5,394 bases of DNA, taken from contig CAIMHL010000476.1 of assembly GCA_903840825.1 (NCBI GenBank), forward strand, positions 1-5,394, given 5' to 3'. The notes beneath the pieces were generated by a model. It searched no databases. It saw nothing but the letters and a program-made list of their open reading frames with translations, and was not told the origin of the DNA. How positions within the stretch are numbered: position 1 is the stretch's first letter; each line of letters starts with the position of its first letter. This DNA comes from an uncultured beta proteobacterium. GTDB lineage: Bacteria; Pseudomonadota; Gammaproteobacteria; Burkholderiales; Burkholderiaceae_C. The position numbers and the translations under genes are program-made. Shown piece after piece: positions 1-5,164 of the stretch.

Positions 1-776
1 GAAAAGCATTCCGAGATAGCGCGAAAGCAGAACTTCTTCACGCCGCTCGAACCGACATCTCCGAAGACGGCCAAGCCCTGGTTGTCCATCGCTTTGATTA
101 CGCCGAAGACGGTGTCACGCGACTGGGCATGGAGGACCTCTGCAGTCTTTTGGCTCTACGGCCTGAAGAGAAATATGGCGCGACCTGGGAGCAAGTGGTC
201 AACCGCATCAAGGTCGTCACGCCGCCCGCACAGCAAAACGCCGCATTATCCAGCTTGGCTAATTTGCTACTGCTGACGTACGCCCTGCGCAATGCGGACT
301 GCCACACCAAGAACATTGCGTTGCTGTATTCGGGCCGGCACGATATTCGGCTAGCGCCGGTCTACGACATGCTGACCATGACGGTGTACGACGATTACTG
401 CAAAAATCCGCCGGGCATGTCGGTGGGTGGGTGCAGCCGATGGGAGCCGGGTAAGTCATTGGACATCTTCTTGCAGACGCGGTGTGGCCTAAAACCGGCC
501 GACATCGCGCAGCGCGTAGAGCGCATTTGTGAGGCGATGGTGGACGTATCGGCAGAGCTTGTTGTGGCCATTGCTCAGTATCCAAACTTTGCCACCGTAG
601 GCCCTCGCATGTTGCACGCCTGGAATGCAGGCATGAACAGTTTGCGATTGCAAAAGCACTGGAGCCTGCCCTCCCTAGATGCCCTGATGTCGGACGCAGG
701 GTTCATGGACGTGGTGCAACCCAAAGCACCACCAATGCCAAAAATAGGCCGTTCACCGCTGACGCTCATGAGCTGA
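1..776 (+). CDS. hipA: HipA-like serine/threonine kinase toxin, C-terminal part (5' end outside window)
   Basis: The frame is open from the left edge (first full codon at 3) to TGA at 774-776, giving 257 visible residues of a protein normally about 400-440 long. The HipA_C kinase fold is recognisable. An R-F-D segment is encoded at 90-98, followed by the G-M-E-D-L-C-S-L-L stretch typical of the family. The catalytic-loop motif N-A-D-C-H-T-K-N lies at 291-314 (Asp codon 297-299). The metal-binding L-A-P-V-Y-D-M-L motif has its Asp at 366-368. HipA proteins phosphorylate glutamyl-tRNA synthetase or related targets and cause growth arrest unless held by a HipB antitoxin. The N-terminal part, the autophosphorylation region and any hipB would lie upstream, out of view. 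Both catalytic Asp residues are kept, so the visible part looks intact. Family assignment is firm; the exact substrate is unknown. Confidence 0.88.
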   Translation, partial: KAFRDSAKAELLHAARTDISEDGQALVVHRFDYAEDGVTRLGMEDLCSLLALRPEEKYGATWEQVVNRIKVVTPPAQQNAALSSLANLLLLTYALRNADCHTKNIALLYSGRHDIRLAPVYDMLTMTVYDDYCKNPPGMSVGGCSRWEPGKSLDIFLQTRCGLKPADIAQRVERICEAMVDVSAELVVAIAQYPNFATVGPRMLHAWNAGMNSLRLQKHWSLPSLDALMSDAGFMDVVQPKAPPMPKIGRSPLTLMS

Positions 777-886
777 GCCCTGAAAAACAAAGGTGGTGTA
801 CGCGCTGGAGGTCTGGGGCGTGGTGACTAGCAGCATTAAGCAATTTGAGGTTTGAGGAGGGCAGTCTTTCCGCTCAACAAGCCCGT
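777..886. other. Convergent intergenic gap between hipA and hom
   Basis: This 110-base stretch separates two converging genes. I found no convincing terminator: no stable stem followed by a T-run on either strand, and no ORF with recognisable content. Confidence 0.5.
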
Positions 887-2264
887 TTAGTTCAAAGCCT
901 CCATTCGAATACTTCGGACATGGCTCATCACGGTTGGCAAAGCCTCAATATGGGTGATCGCACCGCGTAGCACCCACTCTCGTGTCGGCTCCGTCAGCAC
1001 AAGCACCGTGCTTAATTCTTTGATGGAGGGGTGAGCCAAGACTTCCAGCCGTTGTGTGCGTACGCCGAGGAGTGACAACTGTTCCAAGATCGTTGGCACA
1101 GTTTGGGCCGGGTTGGTGACGTCTAGTCTTAGGTAGTGAGGGGTCACCACTTCATTCATGGTGGCCACGGGCAAGGCGCTGATGGCGTTGGGCTGAAAAG
1201 CGAGGGCGGGAACCCGATGCCGGTTTTCTGTGCCAAGGCTGCGACACAGGTCCACCAAGTCAGCAATCACCGCCGATGCGGTTTGCTCAGCGCCCGCACC
1301 TGCGCCGTAGTAAAGGGTGATCCCCGCAGCATCACTTTTAACCATGACGGCATTCATAGCGCCATGAACTTGCGCCAGCAGGTGGTTGGCACTGATCAGT
1401 GTCGGATGCACGCGCAGCTCCAACCCCTGCTCGCCGCGCTTGGCAATGCCCACTAGCTTGACGCAGTAACCTAAGCGCTCTGCAAAGGCGATGTCGGCTG
1501 ATTCCAGTTGGGTGATGCCTTCGCTATAAACCTTGTCAAACTGGAGAGGAACGCCAAAGGCATTCGCGGCCAAGAGCGTGAGCTTGTGGGCGGCATCTAC
1601 CCCCTCAACATCGAGCGCCGGGTCGGCCTCGGCATAGCCCAGAAGCTGAGCATCTGCGAGGGCGTCGGTAAAACTCACTCCTTCAGCCTTCATTTTCGAG
1701 AGTATGTAGTTGCAAGTGCCGTTGATGATGCCAGCGACCCATTCGATACGGTTTGCCGTCAGACCTTCTCGCAAGGCCTTGATGATGGGGGATGCTGACG
1801 GCCACCGCCCCTTCGTAGGCGAGTACAACGCCTTGGGCGTGGGCTGCAGCAAAAAGTTCACGGCCGTGTTCTGCCAGCAGGGCCTTGTTGGCAGTGACTA
1901 CGTGTTTGCCATTGGCAATGGTCTGCAGCACTAATTCTTTGGCAAGGGTGGTGCCGCCCATAACCTCGACCACGACATCAATGTCGGGGTGCCTGACAAC
2001 GAGAAACGGATCATCCACCAGCATCACGTCCCTACTTACGATTTTGGTGGCGCGCGCCAAATTGCGTACGGCCACCATAGTCACTTCAATCCGCCTGCCA
2101 GTTCTGGCTGAAATCACGTCGGCATTGCGTTGCAGCACGGTGTAGGTGCCGGCACCCACCGTGCCGAGACCAAGCAATCCGACGCGCAGCGGCGCTAGGA
2201 CCTGCGTGGACGCAGCATGGGCGTGGTTGTTAATAGAAAAACTGGCTTGATGATCTGGGTGCAT
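887..2264 (-). pseudogene. hom: Homoserine dehydrogenase, frameshifted in a C5 run
   Basis: Homoserine dehydrogenase reduces aspartate semialdehyde to homoserine, the shared precursor of threonine, isoleucine and methionine. The ATG at 2264-2262 is preceded by GGAG (2274-2271) at 6 nt spacing. The reading frame breaks at 1787-1791: five C on the coding strand where four would keep the frame. Removing one base gives a continuous 458-residue product, close to the family length of about 430-440 plus a 25-residue N-terminal tail. Seen in order: Rossmann motif G-L-G-T-V-G; V-V-T-A-N-K-A-L-L; I-P at residues 158-159 just before the shift; then, in the second frame, P-I-I-K-A-L-R-E-G-L-T-A-N, G-I-I-N-G-T-C-N-Y-I-L, D-V-E-G-V-D-A-A-H-K with the catalytic Lys, and a divergent ACT-like regulatory end. 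No thrC follows; the 3' neighbour is a converging hipA. The shift may be a sequencing error, a real inactivation or tolerated +1 slippage. The usual Gly-Gly before I-P is Val-Ser here. Family identity is very secure; functional state is not. Confidence 0.9.
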
Positions 2265-2288
2265 AAAACTCTCCGAACAGTTACTAAC

Positions 2289-2371
2289 CCAGCTGCCTGT
2301 GCTGGATTTGTTCAAAGAAATACACCAGTAGGCAGCCGGAACGGCCACCTGCACGACGCTCAGGCGGCCGT
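2289..2371 (-). promoter_or_regulatory. Attenuator-like leader RNA upstream of hom (1:2, 2:3, 3:4 alternative hairpins)
   Basis: Read on the minus strand, four segments can pair in alternative ways. Segment 1 (2371-2361, ACGGCCGCCTG) pairs with segment 2 (2351-2341, CAGGTGGCCGT): 11 bp with one G-U, 9-nt loop. Segment 2 (2350-2342) can instead pair with segment 3 (2338-2330, CGGCTGCCT): 9 bp, two G-U, 3-nt loop. Segment 3 (2339-2330, CCGGCTGCCT) pairs with segment 4 (2298-2289, AGGCAGCTGG): 10 bp with one G-U, extended inside by CTGG/CCAG. Segment 1 overlaps the last Thr codon, the Ala codons and the stop of the Thr-rich leader ORF. A ribosome stalled on Thr codons would therefore free segment 2 for 2:3, and one reaching the stop would favour 3:4. 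This is classic amino-acid attenuation logic. No U-run follows 3:4, so termination by the intrinsic route is not supported. Rho-dependent or translational control, since the hairpin ends 24 nt before the hom ATG, remains possible. Confidence 0.62.
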
Positions 2372-2404
2372 GGTTGTAATGGTGGTAATCATGTGTGTGC
2401 CCAT
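2360..2404 (-). CDS. Putative threonine/isoleucine-rich leader peptide of hom
   Basis: The ORF encodes M-G-T-H-M-I-T-T-I-T-T-T-A-A followed by TGA: 6 Thr and 2 Ile in 14 residues. It resembles the enterobacterial threonine leader peptide ThrL, which is also a run of Thr and Ile codons. It lies about 95 nt upstream of hom, on the same strand, and its end is built into the first hairpin segment. The start is uncertain. The second ATG (2392-2390) has GGTGAT at 2408-2403 with 10 nt spacing, a fair Shine-Dalgarno, and would give a 10-residue peptide (M-I-T-T-I-T-T-T-A-A). The first ATG lacks a good ribosome site, and the frame stays open further upstream. Its role would be to sense charged tRNA-Thr (and tRNA-Ile) by ribosome stalling. 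The peptide is seen directly; its function is inferred from composition and position. Confidence 0.6.
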   Translation of the reverse strand: MGTHMITTITTTAA

Positions 2405-2504
2405 CACCCGCAAAATTACGGCTTCGCCAGACATCACCAAACTAGGGATGTTGACAGGGCTAAAGTGAAGGCGACACAACATGCAATAAGCATAGCACGG
2501 TGGT

Positions 2505-2533
2505 TTGCGCAAGTTTGGGTTGCGTGGTTTAAC
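2505..2533 (+). promoter_or_regulatory. Candidate sigma70-type promoter for the tumE-tumA-umuC operon
   Basis: TTGCGC at 2505-2510 (-35, 3 of 6 consensus) and TTTAAC at 2528-2533 (-10, 4 of 6) are separated by exactly 17 nt. A start near 2540 would give a very short 5' leader. The -35 lies within the palindrome TTGCGCAA (2505-2512). The match is modest; it is the best candidate I see in the intergenic region on this strand. Confidence 0.35.
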
Positions 2534-2560
2534 CTGTCGAAGGTTATCAACTCGTGATAA
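2530..2560. repeat. Two overlapping inverted repeats, possible autoregulatory operator
   Basis: The first repeat is TAACCT (2530-2535), 5-nt spacer, AGGTTA (2541-2546). The second is TTATCA (2544-2549), 5-nt spacer, TGATAA (2555-2560). Both have perfect 6-bp arms and the same 5-bp spacer, and their centres are 14 bp apart. They overlap the candidate -10 and the GAAGG ribosome site (2539-2543). That is where a toxin-antitoxin operon would carry an operator for its DNA-binding antitoxin, so TumA binding is a plausible reading. As RNA the first repeat could also mask GAAGG. The arms differ in sequence, so a single protein binding both is not certain. Confidence 0.45.
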
Positions 2561-2568
2561 GCTTCTGC

Positions 2569-2949
2569 ATGGATTCACAATATACGTTGCCCATCGGCTT
2601 GGAGTATTTACTGGGTTTGAATGGCAATATTGAAGTTCAAAACGAGGCGGGCTACTGGGTCAAGATGGAGGTTTTGAGCGTAAATGTGACTGCGGAACGA
2701 CCGCAGGGCATCAGGTACAGCTTGACATTGCATGCGCCTGACAACACTCGGCTAATTGGCTTCGACAACGCCCATAGCGTGAAGCCAGTCGGTTCACGTT
2801 TTAAGCATGCCGGTAAAAGGTTCCCGTATGACCACCGCCATCGGCACGCTCTGGACGAGGGTGTGTTGTATGAGTTTGATACCGCGTACCAGTTGGTTAG
2901 CGATTTTTATGCTGAAGTAGATCGTGTTTTGAAAGAGGTCAGTTCATGA
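2569..2949 (+). CDS. tumE: TumE/DUF6516-like toxin
   Basis: This 126-residue protein carries the DUF6516 (TumE) signature. A Y-S-L-T-L-H strand is at 50-55, G-F-D-N-A-H at 64-69, Y-D-H-R-H-R-H at 87-93, Y-E-F at 101-103, and a helical C-terminal end (D-F-Y-A-E-V-D-R-V-L) at 112-121. It has no signal peptide or membrane segment, so it is cytoplasmic. Members are small proteins encoded just upstream of a winged-helix antitoxin, as here, where the stop overlaps the next start by 4 nt (ATGA). The family is described as a toxin-antitoxin toxin; I do not know its biochemical target with confidence. I chose ATG 2569 because the protein start then resembles relatives (acidic first residues, then L-E-Y-L-L). 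A GTG at 2554 in frame, preceded by GAAGG with 10 nt spacing, would add five residues and has the better ribosome site. The family call is from memory of the motif pattern. Confidence 0.72.
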   Translation: MDSQYTLPIGLEYLLGLNGNIEVQNEAGYWVKMEVLSVNVTAERPQGIRYSLTLHAPDNTRLIGFDNAHSVKPVGSRFKHAGKRFPYDHRHRHALDEGVLYEFDTAYQLVSDFYAEVDRVLKEVSS

Positions 2950-3314
2950 ACAAGGTATTGAAGTTTGGTATTGCGCCGGTGCCGGTGCAGCGCGCTCGCT
3001 CGCTGGCTATTGCTGCTGGAACGCGCCAACGCGCCCAAGATGAGCCCAGCGTTTGGTTCCCCTCTGTGGCCGCCATGGCTCGGGTACTTTCGGATGAGAA
3101 CATGGCTTTGCTCAAAGTCATTCGTGAAAGTCACCCGGATTCCATGGATGCCTTGGCCAAGGCGGTCGGCAAACATGTGCCTAACGTCTCGCGGTCGCTG
3201 CACACGATGGCGCAGTATGGTTTGGTCAAACTCACTAAACAGGGTCGAACGGTGATGCCGCAAGTGACTTCCGAGCGCGTGACGGTAGATTTTTCTTGGG
3301 GTGGGACTATTTAG
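2946..3314 (+). CDS. tumA: TumA-like winged helix-turn-helix antitoxin / transcriptional regulator
   Basis: This 122-residue protein matches the HVO_A0114-type DNA-binding family found beside DUF6516 toxins. The family-typical P-S-V-W-F-P-S segment is at 34-40, followed by V-L-S-D-E-N-M-A-L-L-K-V-I-R (47-60). The helix-turn-helix spans about 66-92 (D-A-L-A-K-A-V-G, then N-V-S-R-S-L-H-T-M as recognition helix), and a wing at about 93-106 (G-L-V-K-L, then Q-G-R-T-V-M-P). The start overlaps the toxin stop (ATGA), with GAGG a few bases upstream, so translation is probably coupled. The umuC start follows the stop after 2 nt. Expected role: neutralise the partner toxin and repress the operon from the repeats at 2530-2560. 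DNA binding is well supported by the fold; antitoxin activity and the operator are inferred. Confidence 0.72.
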   Translation: MNKVLKFGIAPVPVQRARSLAIAAGTRQRAQDEPSVWFPSVAAMARVLSDENMALLKVIRESHPDSMDALAKAVGKHVPNVSRSLHTMAQYGLVKLTKQGRTVMPQVTSERVTVDFSWGGTI

Positions 3315-3316
3315 TT

Positions 3317-4621
3317 ATGTACGCACTGGTGGATGGCAACAACTTTTACGCCAGTTGCGAACGGGTTTTTCGGCCCAGCCTGAACGGCTGCCCGATTGTG
3401 GTGTTGAGCAACAACGATGGCTGTGCCATTGCCCGCTCCAACGAGGCCAAAGCACTGGGTATTGCCATGGGGGCGCCCTGGTTCAAGATCAAACATCTGG
3501 TGGAAACCTCGGGGCTGGTGGCTTTGTCGGCCAACTTTGCGCTTTATGGCGACCTGAGCGACCGCATGATGAGCCTGGCTGCGGGGCTGGGGCCAGCGCA
3601 AGAAATTTACTCCATTGACGAATCATTTATTGACATGACGGGCGTGCAGGGCGACCTGGTGGCGCGCAGCCACAAGGTGCGCAGGCGAATTTTGCAATGG
3701 GTGGGTATTCCGTGCGGCATTGGCATTGGCCGCACCAAAACACTGGCCAAGTTGGCCAACTATGTGGCAAAAACGGCTGAGCGCAAGCCCGGCAGTTACC
3801 CGGAACATTTGGCCCAGGTGTGCAACCTAGATGCCCTGCCGCCGGCACAGTTGGAGGCGGTTTTGGCGGCCACCGCCGTGGGTGAAGTTTGGGGTGTGGG
3901 CCGGCGCATTTCGGCGCAACTGGTGGAGGCCGGTGTCAGCACGGTGTTGGACTTGACCCGACTAGACGCCGCCACGGTGCGCCGACGCTGGTCGGTGGTG
4001 TTGGAGCGCACGGTGCGCGAGTTGCAGGGCACAGCCTGCATTGACTTGGCCCACACGCCCGCTGCCAAACAGGAAATAGCCTGTACCCGCTCGTTTGGTC
4101 ACGCCGTGACCGCCCAGGCAGATCTGGCTGAGGCCGTGACCGAATTTGCCAGCCGTGCCGCGCAAAAGTTGCGCCAGCAAGGCAGCCAAGCAGCGCAGGT
4201 GTTGTGCTTTATTCGCACCAGCCCGTTCCGGCCCGAGGCGCAATACAGCCGCTCTATCAGTGTGCCCCTGCGCCGCCCCAGCGCCGACACAGGCGTGATC
4301 GTCGCGGCCGCCCTGGCGGGCTTAGCCGCTATTTACCGGCCGGGGTTTCAGTACGCCAAAGCCGGCGTAATGCTGCTTGATTTGCAAAGCGACCGCGTGC
4401 AGCAAGGCGAACTGATGTTTGAGGACGAGGCCACCGAGCTGCAAGCGCGCAGCCATTTGATGGCCACACTGGATGAGTTGAACCTGCGCTATGGCCGGGG
4501 CACAGTCGTCATGGCCAGTGCGGGCTTGGCGGGGGAGCGCCGGGTTTGGTCTATGAAGCAAGAGCGCCGCACCCCCGGCTACACCACCTGCTGGGCTGAT
4601 ATGCCGGTGGCCCGGGCCTGA
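3317..4621 (+). CDS. umuC: UmuC, catalytic subunit of translesion DNA polymerase V (Y family)
   Basis: The 434-residue protein is close to E. coli UmuC (422). The palm starts at once with A-L-V-D-G-N-N-F-Y: metal-binding Asp6 and steric-gate Tyr11. S-I-D-E-S-F carries the catalytic Asp101 and Glu102, at the same numbers as in E. coli. G-I-G-I-G-R-T-K-T-L-A-K-L-A-N-Y follows, then V-W-G-V-G-R-R (191-197) of the helix-hairpin-helix thumb, and the little-finger region. A clamp-binding-like Q-G-E-L-M-F lies at 363-368, where E. coli has Q-L-N-L-F. The DUF4113 tail begins about R-Y-G-R-G (391-395). ATG 3317 is chosen because the family begins M-x-A-L-x-D; GGGGTGGGA lies upstream. Pol V copies damaged DNA with low fidelity after SOS induction and normally needs UmuD'2, whose gene is usually just upstream. 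Here that place is taken by a toxin-antitoxin pair. All key residues are present, so it should be catalytically able. Confidence 0.95.
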   Translation: MYALVDGNNFYASCERVFRPSLNGCPIVVLSNNDGCAIARSNEAKALGIAMGAPWFKIKHLVETSGLVALSANFALYGDLSDRMMSLAAGLGPAQEIYSIDESFIDMTGVQGDLVARSHKVRRRILQWVGIPCGIGIGRTKTLAKLANYVAKTAERKPGSYPEHLAQVCNLDALPPAQLEAVLAATAVGEVWGVGRRISAQLVEAGVSTVLDLTRLDAATVRRRWSVVLERTVRELQGTACIDLAHTPAAKQEIACTRSFGHAVTAQADLAEAVTEFASRAAQKLRQQGSQAAQVLCFIRTSPFRPEAQYSRSISVPLRRPSADTGVIVAAALAGLAAIYRPGFQYAKAGVMLLDLQSDRVQQGELMFEDEATELQARSHLMATLDELNLRYGRGTVVMASAGLAGERRVWSMKQERRTPGYTTCWADMPVARA

Positions 4622-4639
4622 GTTGGGCGCACCCGCCGT

Positions 4640-4667
4640 GCGCGCTTGCAGTAACCCTGCAGCGCGC
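4640..4667. repeat. GC-rich stem-loop after umuC
   Basis: GCGCGC plus TGCAG (4640-4645, 4647-4651) pairs with CTGCA and GCGCGC (4657-4667) around a short TAACC loop, with one bulged T at 4646. It lies 18 nt after the umuC stop and 35 nt before the next gene. There is no T-run, so it is not a canonical intrinsic terminator. It may stabilise the 3' end of the operon mRNA or limit read-through. Confidence 0.5.
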
Positions 4668-4702
4668 GGTGCCCCGCAAAACCAGTACATTGAGGGTCAA
4701 CC

Positions 4703-5137
4703 ATGCCAAAGATCGCTTTTACTGCTGTTTTATTAACGATGTCTCTGACGGCGCTAGGCGCGGTGGGTGCGCAAGCCGCGCCTGCGGTTTTGTTCGCAGG
4801 GGCACTGGCTTGCCCGTCCACGCCCAATTGCGTCAACTCTCTGGAGCCGGGCAACTTGGCGCCGCTCTCATTTCAGGGTGAGCCGGCACAAGGGATGGCG
4901 CAGCTTAAAGCTACTTTGGCTACTTTCACCGAAGCCACTATTGAGCGCAGCGATGCAAGCGCGTTGGTGGCTATTTTTACGACCCGCCTAGGCTTTCGCG
5001 ACGAGGTCGAATTTCGCATTGATGGCGCAACCCAAACTATTCACTACCGTTCGCGCTCTTTAACGGGGCTGTACGATTTCGGGAAAAACCGCGCTCGCAT
5101 GCAAGACGTCAAAACGCGTTTTGACGGGATGCGTTGA
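4703..5137 (+). CDS. Exported DUF1499 family protein
   Basis: The 144-residue product begins with a signal peptide: a Lys at 3, a hydrophobic run at 4-22, and a likely cut after A-Q-A at residue 25. The DUF1499 hallmark follows: C-P-S-T-P-N-C-V-N-S (37-46), with its two cysteines perhaps forming a disulfide. Next come L-A-P-L and the core F-R-D-E-V-E-F-R-I-D, then I-H-Y-R-S-R-S-L-T-G-L-Y-D-F-G-K-N-R-A-R-M, the family's second conserved block. The length fits the family. GAGGG upstream of the ATG at 4703 gives a good ribosome site. Likely periplasmic. The biochemical function of DUF1499 proteins is not known to me. It is followed after 27 nt by another exported protein on the same strand, so the two may be co-transcribed. 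Confidence 0.82.
   Translation: MPKIAFTAVLLTMSLTALGAVGAQAAPAVLFAGALACPSTPNCVNSLEPGNLAPLSFQGEPAQGMAQLKATLATFTEATIERSDASALVAIFTTRLGFRDEVEFRIDGATQTIHYRSRSLTGLYDFGKNRARMQDVKTRFDGMR
5107..5126. repeat. Perfect 20-bp palindrome inside the end of the DUF1499 gene
   Basis: CGTCAAAACGCGTTTTGACG equals its own reverse complement. It lies in codons near the C-terminus, 39 nt before the next gene's start. In RNA it gives an 8-bp stem with a CGCG loop. A T8 run begins 17 nt later (5143-5150), too far for a canonical terminator. It could be a protein binding site in front of the downstream gene. Confidence 0.55.
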
Positions 5138-5164
5138 AATCATTTTTTTTCAGTAAGGTTCCAT

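Noticed and set aside
764..778. GCTCA/TGAGC stem at the end of hipA as a terminator
   Set aside because: Only 5 bp and followed by no T-run; judged chance.
2265..2354. Longer hom N-terminus starting at 2354 on the minus strand
   Set aside because: It would place coding sequence over attenuator segments 3 and 4 and adds residues unlike the family; ATG 2264 has a good GGAG site at 6 nt.
2217..2468. Plus-strand ORF across the hom leader region
   Set aside because: No recognisable family and no convincing start; it is antisense to the leader peptide and the hairpin arms, which explain the sequence better.
2534..2549. LexA-like half-site CTGT upstream of tumE
   Set aside because: The second half reads ATCA where ACAG is needed; only a half match.
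3296..3316. Earlier TTG start for umuC at 3296
   Set aside because: The family starts M-x-A-L-x-D, matching ATG 3317; the TTG start would overlap the antitoxin gene without homology.
4802..4813. Lipobox at A-L-A-C of the DUF1499 protein
   Set aside because: The Leu is not at the expected -3 position and the Cys belongs to the C-P-S-T-P-N-C family motif; a cut after A-Q-A fits better.
5143..5150. T8 run as an intrinsic terminator after the DUF1499 gene
   Set aside because: The strong stem (palindrome at 5107-5126) ends 16 nt before it; nearer stems are only about 5 bp with large loops.
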